A DNA stretch of 44,321 bases, taken from positions 1-44,321 of IMG/VR virus record IMGVR_UViG_3300045911_000122; one strand, given 5' to 3'. The DNA is from a virus. Below the pieces are notes generated by a model. It was not told the origin of the DNA and searched no databases. It saw only the letters and a list, made by a program, of their open reading frames with translations. Of the stretch, positions 24,057 to 32,705 are shown in pieces; position 1 is the stretch's first letter, and each line of letters starts with the position of its first letter. The position numbers and the translations under genes are program-made.

Positions 24057-24674
24057 ATGTATAGTATGATAATAAATGATAAAACAATAAAAATAGAAAA
24101 TTTTTTAATGTCATCAGTTGGAGAAAATACTTGTAAGATATCCTTACAGGTTAAAGACGATTACTTTCATAAATTAATAATGGAAAATTTAGAATCTATA
24201 AAAAATTTTATAATAGATGATGAAAATAAAAATTTTATAGTGAAAAATGCTGTACCTGATTTAATAATGTTGTCTATTGATGGTAGTGGAAGTGATAGAA
24301 TAAGGTTTATTTCCGATTCCGTAACATGTAAAGAAAAATTGAATACGGAATATAAAAACTGTATTTTATCACTTTTGGATTTACATGATAAAATGTATTC
24401 AGATTACCATAATACGGAACCATTAATAATTCAATTAAGTGGATTTAGGCGGTTTGGAAATACAACAATCTTACTAGAAATTGCAGAAAAATATAAAATT
24501 TTAGGAAAAAAAGTTTTAATAATTACAGCAAATAAACAAAGTTGTAATGAATTAAATAATAAAATAGAATGTATCTCAATTCAAAATGCAAAAAACTATT
24601 TAATAGGAAAAAAATTGATATTATGTTATTTGACGACTATAGTACGATGGATAAACAACAAGTTAACGATATAA
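24057..24674 (+). CDS. ATPase-like hypothetical protein with a possible -1 frameshift extension to 24718
   Basis: The zero-frame product is 205 residues from the ATG at 24057, which has GGAGA 8 nt upstream (the earlier ATG at 24036 lies inside the previous gene and is rejected). The N-terminal part is unrecognised. The middle has a P-loop-like strand-loop-helix (LIIQLSGFRRFGNTTILLEI) with Asn where the Walker Lys should be. After the heptamer at 24608-24614 the zero frame ends in an odd tail (LILCYLTTIVRWINNKLTI). A -1 shift instead gives KIDIMLFDDYSTMDKQQVND and a further 15 residues ending at TAA 24716-24718, with a Walker-B-like IDIMLFDD. The extended form looks like the real protein. Confidence 0.65.
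   Translation: MYSMIINDKTIKIENFLMSSVGENTCKISLQVKDDYFHKLIMENLESIKNFIIDDENKNFIVKNAVPDLIMLSIDGSGSDRIRFISDSVTCKEKLNTEYKNCILSLLDLHDKMYSDYHNTEPLIIQLSGFRRFGNTTILLEIAEKYKILGKKVLIITANKQSCNELNNKIECISIQNAKNYLIGKKLILCYLTTIVRWINNKLTI
24608..24614 (+). promoter_or_regulatory. A AAA AAA slippery heptamer (-1 frameshift candidate)
   Basis: In the zero frame the codons are GGA AAA AAA TTG, so the last A of GGA plus two AAA codons form an ideal -1 slippery heptamer. The -1 frame continues for 34 codons to 24718. I see no strong downstream stem-loop, so it may instead be an indel in a homopolymer (biological or sequencing). Confidence 0.5.
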
Positions 24675-24770
24675 TTAGTAATAACTTCACAGCACAAAAA
24701 TTTATAGGATTAAATTAAATAGTATAATATAAAACATCTCAAATAAATAATTTCATTTATTACATATGAT

Positions 24771-26321
24771 ATGAGTAGAAAAGTTTACGGAATAAAACGT
24801 GCTAATGAAGAAGTAAGCTTTGATTCTAAAAAAGCAAAAGAATTAGCTAAATGTTTAACCGATCCAATATTTTTTATTAAAAACTTTATAAAAGTTCAAC
24901 ACCCCGTAAGGGGTATAATTCCATTAGAATTATATGATTTTCAAGAAAAAATGATTCTAATGATGCATAATAATTTAAGATGCATAATTAAAAGTGCTAG
25001 ACAGTCTGGAAAGACTACTTCAGTAGCTGCATATTTATTATGGTATGCAATGTTTAATAAAAATTCTAATATACTCTGCGTTTCCAAAGATTCAGCAGCA
25101 GCTAAAGAAATTATAGATAGAATACAAAAAATGTATTTAGATGTTCCAGAACATATTAAATGTGGAATAGCCGATGATGATTGGAATAAACATACTGCGA
25201 AATTTGATAATGGTTCAAAAATAACATCTTTAGCTACTACAGAAGGATGTGCTCGTGGATTATCAATATCATTATTATTTTGTGATGAATTAGCATTTAT
25301 CAGGCCAAACATTCAGCAAGCATTTTGGGCTTCTGTTCAGCCAACACTTTCTACCGGAGGTAAATGTATAATTGCATCAACGCCGAACGGTGATACAGAC
25401 CTATATTCATCTATATGCAGAGGGGCAGAATTAGGTCAAAATGATTATGCATATATGTTTATTCCTTGGAATGCTGTCCCTGGACGTGACGAAAAATTTA
25501 AAAAACAACAAATTGATGAAATCGGAGAACGGATGTGGAAGCAAGAATATGAGTGTGAATTTATAACATCTTCAGGAACATTATTTGACGATATTATTAT
25601 TAAAAATTTAGAAAGAGATATAAAAGAAAATGCATTTAGTGAAATAGCAGGTGAAAAATTGTGGAAGGAGATAGACAAAAAATGTACATACCTCGTATCA
25701 TGTGATCCTGCTACTGGTACTGGATTAGATAATAGTGTTATACAAGTTGTAGAATTTCCATCGTTAATACAAGTTATGGAAGTAGTTTCTAATACTTTAG
25801 ATTCTACACAAGTATATGCAAAGATTAAAAATATATGTAATTTTATTGCAAGTTTTGGTTGTACTGTTTTTTTCGGTTTCGAAAATAATGGTGTCGGAGA
25901 AGGTATAGCAGCATTGTATTTGACTGATGAAGGCGAATTAAACGCAAGTCTAATACAATCAGCATCAAAAAGTGATACCAGAAAAGTTCGTGCTGGATTC
26001 TTCACTGATATGAGGAATAAGTTAAAATTTTCTTTACGTTTGAAAAAGGTAATAGAAGGCAGAATTCTTAAAATAAATTCTAAAGAATTTTTAACTGAAT
26101 GTAAAAGGTATGTAAGAGATGGTCAAGGCTATAAAGCGCAGTCTGGAGCAACAGATGATCGTATTATGGCTATGATTATATTACTAAGAATGATAGAACA
26201 GATGAGCGATTTTGATGATAGGGCGTATGGAATTTATTATAATTTTGAAAACATAGAAGAAAATGAGTGGAAAAAATTAAATACTGAAGAAGATCATTTA
26301 CCACTTCCTATTGTAGAATGA
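24771..26321 (+). CDS. 17: Terminase large subunit (T4 gp17 type)
   Basis: A 516-residue protein. The ATPase domain has Walker A SARQSGKTT at 75-83 and Walker B LLFCDE near 168-173, followed by the coupling motif IASTPNG. The nuclease domain has YLVSCDPATGTGLDN with the first metal-binding Asp, then GFENNGVGEGIAAL and the late acidic QSGATDDRIMAMII. gp17 is the packaging motor and headful nuclease. No intein or intron interrupts it. The leader is AT-rich (24719-24770) and without an evident ribosome-binding site. Confidence 0.96.
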   Translation: MSRKVYGIKRANEEVSFDSKKAKELAKCLTDPIFFIKNFIKVQHPVRGIIPLELYDFQEKMILMMHNNLRCIIKSARQSGKTTSVAAYLLWYAMFNKNSNILCVSKDSAAAKEIIDRIQKMYLDVPEHIKCGIADDDWNKHTAKFDNGSKITSLATTEGCARGLSISLLFCDELAFIRPNIQQAFWASVQPTLSTGGKCIIASTPNGDTDLYSSICRGAELGQNDYAYMFIPWNAVPGRDEKFKKQQIDEIGERMWKQEYECEFITSSGTLFDDIIIKNLERDIKENAFSEIAGEKLWKEIDKKCTYLVSCDPATGTGLDNSVIQVVEFPSLIQVMEVVSNTLDSTQVYAKIKNICNFIASFGCTVFFGFENNGVGEGIAALYLTDEGELNASLIQSASKSDTRKVRAGFFTDMRNKLKFSLRLKKVIEGRILKINSKEFLTECKRYVRDGQGYKAQSGATDDRIMAMIILLRMIEQMSDFDDRAYGIYYNFENIEENEWKKLNTEEDHLPLPIVE

Positions 26322-26329
26322 TATAAATA
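26322..26329 (+). promoter_or_regulatory. T4-type late promoter match very close to the next ATG
   Basis: TATAAATA starting just after the gene 17 stop, with only 5 nt between box and ATG at 26335. A transcript from it would be almost leaderless. It may be chance or serve a later start. Confidence 0.35.
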
Positions 26330-26334
26330 CAAAT

Positions 26335-26844
26335 ATGGAAAATATAATAACAGAAACATCTACAATACATCAATTAAAATCAACAGTTAATGTTTTTTTT
26401 GATACACCACGAGATCAAAATTCTCGGCTAGTAGAAGTTTTTAATTTATCTTTTATACCTTATGTAGATGATAATCAATTATTAGTAAAAGCTAATACCA
26501 GATCAAAGACTAATACATACAAAACTTCAATTTTGTTTAATGATGTTAAATATGTAAAAAAGGATACACGTTACGCTGTAGAATTTTTAGCAAATAACGA
26601 CAAATATTATATATATCCAATAAAAAAGAATAGGTCAGACGTATTAGTCTCTTGCACATGCTTAGATTTTTATTATATGTTTTCGGTCTGGAATCAAAAA
26701 GACTTATCATTATATGGTGAACCGCCAGAACCATATATAAAGAAGACTAATAGACCATTACGAAATCCTGATAAACAACCTGGAGTGTGTAAACATATTT
26801 TGAGATTATCCGACGAAATTATTGGTAAGAGGATTCTCAAATAA
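26335..26844 (+). CDS. SWIM-type zinc-finger protein
   Basis: A 169-residue protein. An N-terminal beta domain is followed by a SWIM-like CxC...CxH metal site: LVSCTCLDFYYMFSVWNQKD, then NPDKQPGVCKHIL. Pro-rich stretches between (YGEPPEPYIKKTNRPLRNP) are typical of a conserved but uncharacterised T4-like phage family. SWIM domains bind DNA or protein. It directly follows gene 17 without its own ribosome-binding site. Confidence 0.72.
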   Translation: MENIITETSTIHQLKSTVNVFFDTPRDQNSRLVEVFNLSFIPYVDDNQLLVKANTRSKTNTYKTSILFNDVKYVKKDTRYAVEFLANNDKYYIYPIKKNRSDVLVSCTCLDFYYMFSVWNQKDLSLYGEPPEPYIKKTNRPLRNPDKQPGVCKHILRLSDEIIGKRILK

Positions 26845-26845
26845 A

Positions 26846-26891
26846 GCTAGATTTGACAACGCTTAGGATCTAGCGTATTATAACAAGCGTT
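26846..26891 (+). promoter_or_regulatory. Sigma70-type promoter with two interleaved inverted repeats (possible operator) for gene 32
   Basis: TTGACA at 26853-26858, 17 nt, TATTAT at 26876-26881. One inverted repeat GCTAGAT/ATCTAGC (26846-26852 and 26868-26874) brackets the -35. A second, AACGCTT/AAGCGTT (26858-26864 and 26885-26891), brackets the -10. Overlapping dyads on a promoter suggest a repressor or activator site. The leader to the gene 32 ATG is about 80 nt. Confidence 0.7.
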
Positions 26892-26972
26892 ATATGATGT
26901 AAACAGACTTAAAATTAGACTGATTTAATTAGAATATACATAGACAATTATAGATATAGGAGAATATAGTTT

Positions 26973-27977
26973 ATGAGTAGACGTACATTAGCAGATTTAA
27001 AAAAACATATTAAAGAACAGACAGAAAAAAAGGCATCTTACGATATTAATAGATCACGAGACGTATATCCATTCTGGAACATGGAAGACGGACAATATGC
27101 AATAATTAGATTGCTGGAAGATGCAAATCAAGATAACCCAAATATTTTCTTCCTAGAAAGGTTTACGCACACTTTATCTATTGGCGGCAAGGATCGTACT
27201 ATACCTTGTCTAACACAATACGGTGAAAAATGCCCTATCTGTGCTTTATCAAAAGCCTATTATTCTCAGGATGGAAAACAGAGTAAAAATGGTAAATATT
27301 ATTACCGCAAGAAGTCTGCCATAGTCAGAGTTCTGGTCTTGGAAGATCCATTACCACCTGACCCGGAAACAGGAGAAACCTTTAAAGGAAAAGTCGTAAA
27401 GACTTTTATAGGAAATCAATTGCTTAAAAAAATGATGGCGCAATTGACAGATGATATAGATCCTATGTCAAGCATCCCATGGGATATTGAAAATGGTAAC
27501 AATTTTATTATTAGAAAGGACCGTGATGGAGATTATGCCGTTTATGATTTAAATTCTAAATTTATAAATACGGTAACTCCTATTCCAGATGAATATCGCC
27601 ATTTGGTAGAGGAACCAGTAGATCTTAGAACATATCTACCACCAAATCCAGGTTTAGAAAAAGTTGAAAAATTACTTTTTGCACATCAGACTGGTGAAGA
27701 ATTGACTGATGATGAAATTAACGTTAGCGAATTCAGCAATTCTGATGGCAGTCCTACACCAAATAAAACAGAAATTCCTAAAACACAAGCACAAAGAGAA
27801 ACTGAATCAACAGAAGTGAAGTCAACAGAAGTGAAGTCAACAGAAGTGAAGTCAACAGAAGTGAAGTCAACAGAAGTGAAGTCAACAGAAGTGAAGTCAA
27901 CAGAAGTGAAGTCAGCGGACACTGTCATCGAAAGTGATGCAATTGCTAAGATCAGGGATCGTTTCAAAAAGAAATAA
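26973..27977 (+). CDS. 32: Single-stranded DNA-binding protein (T4 gp32 type)
   Basis: A 334-residue protein. The basic N-terminus (MSRRTLADLKKHIKEQTEKK) is the cooperativity domain. The OB-fold core carries the gp32 zinc site H66, C79, C87, C90 (FTHTLSIGGKDRTIPC and GEKCPIC), matching T4 spacing closely. A flexible C-terminal region follows with seven STEVK repeats. The very end is basic (AIAKIRDRFKKK), whereas in T4 the C-terminus is an acidic partner-binding tail; the acidic stretch here is earlier (EELTDDEINVSEF). GGAG precedes the ATG. It has its own promoter and a terminator-like hairpin after it. Confidence 0.95.
   Translation: MSRRTLADLKKHIKEQTEKKASYDINRSRDVYPFWNMEDGQYAIIRLLEDANQDNPNIFFLERFTHTLSIGGKDRTIPCLTQYGEKCPICALSKAYYSQDGKQSKNGKYYYRKKSAIVRVLVLEDPLPPDPETGETFKGKVVKTFIGNQLLKKMMAQLTDDIDPMSSIPWDIENGNNFIIRKDRDGDYAVYDLNSKFINTVTPIPDEYRHLVEEPVDLRTYLPPNPGLEKVEKLLFAHQTGEELTDDEINVSEFSNSDGSPTPNKTEIPKTQAQRETESTEVKSTEVKSTEVKSTEVKSTEVKSTEVKSTEVKSADTVIESDAIAKIRDRFKKK
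27807..27911 (+). repeat. Seven perfect 15-bp tandem repeats in gene 32
   Basis: TCAACAGAAGTGAAG seven times without mismatch, encoding STEVK each time. Perfect identity suggests recent slippage and likely copy-number variation between isolates. Confidence 0.97.
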
Positions 27978-27991
27978 CTTCTTGTAAAAAA

Positions 27992-28027
27992 GATGACGGG
28001 GATGCAAATCATCCCCGTCATCGTCTT
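27992..28027 (+). terminator. Hairpin between gene 32 and uvsX, probable terminator
   Basis: Perfect 13-bp stem GATGACGGGGATG/CATCCCCGTCATC, loop CAAAT, with A residues before it and GTCTTT after. The T-run is weak, so it may be a partial terminator or mRNA stabiliser. Confidence 0.75.
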
Positions 28028-28052
28028 TGTATAAACTATATAAGGAATTAAT

Positions 28053-29126
28053 ATGAGCGTATTTGAAAAGTTCAAAACAAAAGTTTCAAAAATAGAAGGT
28101 ATAGGTCTTGGTGATGGAATTCCAAAGTTTTGGTTAGACACTGGATCATTTGTTTTAAACAAAATTATGTCTGGCAGTTATAAGAAAGGAATACCACAGG
28201 GACGCCTTACAGCACTTGTGGGGCCATCTGGATCTGGTAAGTCATTTGTATTAGGGAACATCATAAAATCAGCACAAAAACAAGACTGTTCGGTTTTAGT
28301 AATAGATACAGAGAATGCATTGGATTACGATTACCTAAAAGCCATAGGTGTTGATGTCAATAAAGAAGATTTTGTTAGAGTATCAGTGAATGAAGTAAAT
28401 TTATGCATCAATGTTGTAAATACAATTTTAGGAATGTACAGAAGCGGCGAAGCTGGTGAAAATCCTAAGAAGCTTTTAATATGTATAGATTCATTAGACT
28501 TTTTATTCATTAATTCTGCCTTAGATGCCTATGAAAAAAGTGGAGAATTAAATAATGATCAGGGGCTGCACGCCAAAAAATTAAAACAATTACTTGTTAC
28601 CATTATGCAAGATATTCAGAATATGCCAGTTGCAGTCGTTGCAACAAAACAAGTATATGTAGACCAAACCCCTAATGCATTTCCACCCTTTAAGATGACA
28701 GAATCATTAAAATTTCCATTCTCACAAATTATTTTATTTTCTCGTCTCTTTGACAGAGACAAGATCACAAAACAAATAGACGGTATACGAATGAAAGCCT
28801 TTGGTTGGAAAGTGAGATTTACAAAACCTTTTCAACAAGTAGAATTAACAGTTCCATATGATACTGGATTAGATCCATATGATGGACTGATGCAAGCAGC
28901 AGAATCTTTGGGTATCATAAAGAGAAATGGGGCATGGTATACATATAAAGATATCAAATTTCAATCTAGTAAGTTTAAAGAAATTGAAAATCAAATTTTA
29001 GAAGATTTAATTTTAAGAGAAAGAGAGTCTTTGATTGTAAAAATTAGTGGTGAAGAAGAGTTACCTTCGGTTTCTCCAGAAGATGTAAAAAGGCAAAGAT
29101 TGGAAGAATTAGCATTATCTGATTAA
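28053..29126 (+). CDS. uvsX: UvsX recombinase (RecA/RAD51 family)
   Basis: A 357-residue protein. Walker A GPSGSGKS at 57-64, VLVIDTENALD (with the catalytic Glu), LLICIDSLDFL (Walker B), and DNA-binding loop regions around DQGLHAKKLKQLL. The Glu/Arg-rich C-terminal end is typical of the family. UvsX catalyses strand exchange for recombination-dependent replication with UvsY and gp32. AAGGA lies 7 nt before the ATG. Confidence 0.95.
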   Translation: MSVFEKFKTKVSKIEGIGLGDGIPKFWLDTGSFVLNKIMSGSYKKGIPQGRLTALVGPSGSGKSFVLGNIIKSAQKQDCSVLVIDTENALDYDYLKAIGVDVNKEDFVRVSVNEVNLCINVVNTILGMYRSGEAGENPKKLLICIDSLDFLFINSALDAYEKSGELNNDQGLHAKKLKQLLVTIMQDIQNMPVAVVATKQVYVDQTPNAFPPFKMTESLKFPFSQIILFSRLFDRDKITKQIDGIRMKAFGWKVRFTKPFQQVELTVPYDTGLDPYDGLMQAAESLGIIKRNGAWYTYKDIKFQSSKFKEIENQILEDLILRERESLIVKISGEEELPSVSPEDVKRQRLEELALSD

Positions 29127-29189
29127 TTTTTATATAAAAAATGTAAATATATACTCTATCTAATACTATTAATTGTAAAGGTTTAAAAA

Positions 29190-29816
29190 ATGGAAAAACC
29201 TAAAGTTTCCTCTTTATTGTGTAAAAGGGACATTGATTTTGATAATATTACAAACACTATCATAAAAATGGTAGAACAAAATTTAATTAAAGCAGTTCAG
29301 TTTTTTCTTAACAAATCGAGAGATATGAAAATTGTCTCATTAGAGGCTATCCATAGCCTCCCAGGCTTTTGTATGATAAATTTATTAATGACACCAAATA
29401 TAGGAGATATAATAAGTATAAATAACGAACAAATAGTAATGGACGAAACAAACGTAAATAAATATTTGCAAAGTGTGCAATTAATAGTTTCTTTGAAGGC
29501 TTTGGATATAAATTCACCTTTTGTGTTATATAAAAATATAAAAGACATAAATCTTATAATCACATCGTCAAAACATGACGTAAATGAAAAACTATTGAAA
29601 TATAATTCACTACCATTAGACGAAAAAAATACAAATGTAAATATACTAGAACACAGTATACTAGAAAATCCAGAATTTGCTGACATATTAGATATTTTTA
29701 CAAAACCAGAAGACATTAGTATAATGGGGTTTGATACAAACAATTTAAATGAAGAACAGATAACAAATCTTAAAATATTAGAGAGTATGGAATCAATAAA
29801 AAAGAGTGTAAACTAA
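29190..29816 (+). CDS. Hypothetical protein in the recombination cluster
   Basis: A 208-residue acidic protein, not recognised. The N-terminal half is helical (MVEQNLIKAVQFFLNKSRDM), and the C-terminus is acidic (EFADILDIFTKPEDISIMGF). Its stop is the base before the uvsY ATG. An auxiliary role in recombination or helicase loading is possible from position only; it does not resemble T4 gp59 by eye. Confidence 0.65.
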   Translation: MEKPKVSSLLCKRDIDFDNITNTIIKMVEQNLIKAVQFFLNKSRDMKIVSLEAIHSLPGFCMINLLMTPNIGDIISINNEQIVMDETNVNKYLQSVQLIVSLKALDINSPFVLYKNIKDINLIITSSKHDVNEKLLKYNSLPLDEKNTNVNILEHSILENPEFADILDIFTKPEDISIMGFDTNNLNEEQITNLKILESMESIKKSVN

Positions 29817-30287
29817 ATGGCTATAATAGAGGAATTAGCAGACGATTTATCTAACTTAGATGTGATAATTTCAGCATATTCATCTCTTCTTAATAAAGAT
29901 TTAAAAACTGATATATCATTAAAAAATAAAACTCTACAATTTTGTAATCAAGAGCAACCATCAATATTTTCTTATTATGATCAATTACGTGTAGAGATAG
30001 AAATACTAAATGATTATATTGAAATTAAAGTAAAAGAAACTAAAATGAAAGTGATTCGTCTTATTCTTGAAAAATCTGATAAGACATATGGTGAAAGAAT
30101 GCTTGAAAGGATGGCGGATGATCATCCAGCATTCATAGAAGCACAGAAAAAATTATTAAAAGTTAGAGAATTATATATGAAAGCCAAGTCGGCTGTAGAT
30201 TCATTACAACAACGTGGATATTCACTTAACAATATAACAAAAATTAGAGTAGCCGGAATAGAAGAAACAATAATATACGATGAATGA
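29817..30287 (+). CDS. uvsY: UvsY recombination mediator
   Basis: A 156-residue helical protein. The C-terminal block AVDSLQQRGYSLNNITKIRV parallels the end of T4 UvsY (ALDAIKSRGFAIKHIQDMRA). T4 UvsY loads UvsX onto gp32-covered single strands. It overlaps uvsW by 8 nt; in T4 uvsY and uvsW are also neighbours. The N-terminal two thirds diverge. Confidence 0.8.
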   Translation: MAIIEELADDLSNLDVIISAYSSLLNKDLKTDISLKNKTLQFCNQEQPSIFSYYDQLRVEIEILNDYIEIKVKETKMKVIRLILEKSDKTYGERMLERMADDHPAFIEAQKKLLKVRELYMKAKSAVDSLQQRGYSLNNITKIRVAGIEETIIYDE

Positions 30288-31812
30288 AATAAAAAATAAA
30301 ATAACTATCACAATTTTAAATGAATATGATTGTTTATTTTCTGGTTTGCATAGGCAGCATTATGATTACCTTTATGAAAAATATGGTATTTTTACAGATA
30401 AATATTTTTTCCATCCTCTATATAAATTAGGAAGGTGGGACGGTAAGAAAAGATTTTTTTCTAAAAACGGAATGACTTGTGTCAATTTATCACAAGATAT
30501 CATAAAAACATTACAAGAATTTGGATACAAAAATTTTAATTTAGTAGATAAACGAAAAGAATACACAATTGAATTTAAAAATATAGATGAAAATTATCTT
30601 TCACACAAAAATATAACTTTGGGATCTCATCAAGTAGATGCAATAAATGCTGTTTTACATAATTATGGCGGAATTATTAGGGCAGGTACAGGTGCCGGTA
30701 AAACTATAATAACAGCAGTATTATGTGATTTGTTTAATAAACAAGGTTTTAAAACTGTTGTCATAGTTCCTAATTATGATTTAGTTACACAAACAAAAGA
30801 AACTTTTAATAGATGTGATGTAGATGTTGGTGAGTATTCAGGAAAACTAAAAGATATAGATCATGCTAATATAATAGCATCTTGGCAAGCTATACAACAT
30901 AATGTAGACGTATTGAAAATGTTTACTGTTGTTATTCTAGATGAATGTCACATATTAATGGGAAATAAAATTCTTGAAATAATATCGCAGCATTGTAATC
31001 ATATGCCATTAAAAATAGCTATGACAGGTACGTTACCACAAAGTAAATGCGGTGAAATTACAATGAAAAGTTGTTTTGGAAATTTAGTATATGAAATAGC
31101 AGCTAGTGACTTAATAGAAAAAGGCTGGCTTGCTGACATTGAAATTAATTGTGTTGAACTTACTGAAGATTTTTCACCACAATACAAATTATATTTAAAA
31201 AATAATAAAGATAAACAAATATCATATAAAGAATTTATTCTTGGTTATTTTCCAGATTATAGCGCTGAATCATCATATTTAATTGGAAATGATAATCGTA
31301 ATGAAGAATTAGTTAAGTATATTTCTAATATTTCTAAGAGTGGAAATACTTTAGTAATTTTAAATTCTATAAAACACGGTAAAAAACTACAATCAATGAT
31401 AGATGGTTCTGTTTTTATATACGGAGAAACAAAAACTAAAGAACGTCAAACAGTTTATAAATCATATAACGAACGCGATAATATAGTACATTTTTCTACT
31501 TTTAAATTAGTACAAGCTGGTTTGGACATTCCAAGAATTAAAAATCTTGTAATAATTGATGCTGGCAGAAGCTATATACGTGTAATACAATCGTTAGGCA
31601 GAGGTTTAAGAAAAGCGCACGACAAATCACATATTAATGTAATTGATATTCATTCAAATTTGAAATATTCAATGGTGCATTATAAAGAAAGAATTTCTTT
31701 TTATAAAAAAGAAAAATATAAATTTAAAAAAACAAAAATTCAACTAAAACCTAATGAAAACTATAATGTATTAAATCAATTAATAGATGATGAAGTTGTT
31801 GACATTGATTGA
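30280..31812 (+). CDS. uvsW: UvsW helicase (SF2)
   Basis: A 510-residue protein. The N-terminal T4-type domain includes FFHPLYKLGRWDGKKRFFSK. SF2 core: HQVDAINA (Q-like), AGTGAGKT Walker A at 135-142, VVILDECH Walker B (DECH), AMTGTLP (motif III), FKLVQAGLDIPRI (V) and QSLGRGLRKAH (VI). UvsW unwinds and anneals branched DNA and R-loops. Translation is coupled to uvsY. Confidence 0.94.
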   Translation: MNEIKNKITITILNEYDCLFSGLHRQHYDYLYEKYGIFTDKYFFHPLYKLGRWDGKKRFFSKNGMTCVNLSQDIIKTLQEFGYKNFNLVDKRKEYTIEFKNIDENYLSHKNITLGSHQVDAINAVLHNYGGIIRAGTGAGKTIITAVLCDLFNKQGFKTVVIVPNYDLVTQTKETFNRCDVDVGEYSGKLKDIDHANIIASWQAIQHNVDVLKMFTVVILDECHILMGNKILEIISQHCNHMPLKIAMTGTLPQSKCGEITMKSCFGNLVYEIAASDLIEKGWLADIEINCVELTEDFSPQYKLYLKNNKDKQISYKEFILGYFPDYSAESSYLIGNDNRNEELVKYISNISKSGNTLVILNSIKHGKKLQSMIDGSVFIYGETKTKERQTVYKSYNERDNIVHFSTFKLVQAGLDIPRIKNLVIIDAGRSYIRVIQSLGRGLRKAHDKSHINVIDIHSNLKYSMVHYKERISFYKKEKYKFKKTKIQLKPNENYNVLNQLIDDEVVDID

Positions 31813-31827
31813 TAATACCTATATAAT
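31799..31827 (+). promoter_or_regulatory. Perfect-consensus sigma70 promoter at the uvsW 3' end
   Basis: TTGACA at 31799-31804, 17 nt, TATAAT at 31822-31827, 25 nt before the ATG at 31852. The -35 lies inside the last uvsW codons. It drives the 31852-33227 cluster. Confidence 0.85.
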
Positions 31828-31851
31828 ACCAATAATACAATCGGTGTTTAA

Positions 31852-32337
31852 ATGATTATATCTAATGATGAATCTAAACCTATTATTATAGATGATTTAG
31901 ACAGTCCTATAAAATCTAATTATTTTTGGACTTTAAATTTAACAGAAATGGATTTTCAGTTATCCAGAATTAAAATGCTGGAATGTATTAACACACCAGC
32001 ATTAGTTATAGAGATTATGGGATATGTAATTAAAGTTCCAGCAAGTTGGCATATTCTGGCTTCTACAGAAGATACGCACGAGCTTGATACATTAGTTATA
32101 TCTGATTGTACTAAAGGTTTATACACAGCTTTGGTGATGAATCATCGAACAATGAAACAATCTTACATTCCGGTAAGATGTATAGACTACATACAATCTG
32201 TTAATATATATACAATTGCTTTACACAGAAACCAGATGATGTGTCATGCATTAGGACCAAATAATTGGATAATGTTATCAGGTGTAGATGTATATAGTAA
32301 ATATTTAAAAAATAAAACAGTATGGGATATAATTTAA
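31852..32337 (+). CDS. Conserved phage protein of unknown function
   Basis: A 161-residue protein. The pattern VIKVPASWHILAST, LVISDCTKGLYTALVMNH, NQMMCHALGPNNWIML and YSKYLKNKTVWDII looks like a conserved T4-like family found near uvsW, without known function. It is mainly beta. Its stop abuts the next gene. Confidence 0.7.
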   Translation: MIISNDESKPIIIDDLDSPIKSNYFWTLNLTEMDFQLSRIKMLECINTPALVIEIMGYVIKVPASWHILASTEDTHELDTLVISDCTKGLYTALVMNHRTMKQSYIPVRCIDYIQSVNIYTIALHRNQMMCHALGPNNWIMLSGVDVYSKYLKNKTVWDII

Positions 32338-32703
32338 ATGAAAGTTAAAGAATTTAAAATGTGGTTAGAAGGTGTATTAGCTTTTCAAGAGGATAAAGAA
32401 TCTTGGAGACCTACAGCAAAACAATGGAAAACAATACTACAGAAGATAGAAAGCTTGGATGATGAAGAAGATGCTGTTCAAATAAAACAGCAAACCACAA
32501 ACCATAAACAGGCAGTAATGCAACCTCAAAATAATGAAATAAATTTTTCATTAGAAAAATTTTCTGAAAATCCACCAAAGTCACCGTCATATACAATATA
32601 TAGTGATGAGCAATTGGAAGCTATGAAAAAGGCCGCAACTGGTAGTAACATGATTGATGTTCCAATTTTAAGTTCTGAACATTATGAATCACCATTTAAA
32701 TAA
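32338..32703 (+). CDS. Hypothetical protein
   Basis: A 121-residue protein. An N-terminal helix-turn-helix-sized segment (FKMWLEGVLAFQEDKESWRP with QWKTILQKIESL) is conserved-looking, followed by a Gln/Asn-rich linker. It starts right after the previous stop and ends 2 nt before the DnaE-like gene. No function assigned. Confidence 0.62.
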   Translation: MKVKEFKMWLEGVLAFQEDKESWRPTAKQWKTILQKIESLDDEEDAVQIKQQTTNHKQAVMQPQNNEINFSLEKFSENPPKSPSYTIYSDEQLEAMKKAATGSNMIDVPILSSEHYESPFK

Positions 32704-32705
32704 AT

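Noticed and set aside
19960-26321. Inteins or introns in helicase 41 and terminase 17
   Set aside because: Both proteins are of normal length with uninterrupted motifs.
27807-27911. Regular 15-bp repeats considered as a CRISPR array
   Set aside because: Units are directly adjacent without spacers and encode STEVK in frame. No other direct repeats with spacers were seen.
27686-28162. Minus-strand frame across the gene 32 repeat and the uvsX start
   Set aside because: Mirror of the STEVK repeat and the terminator hairpin; overlaps two certain genes.
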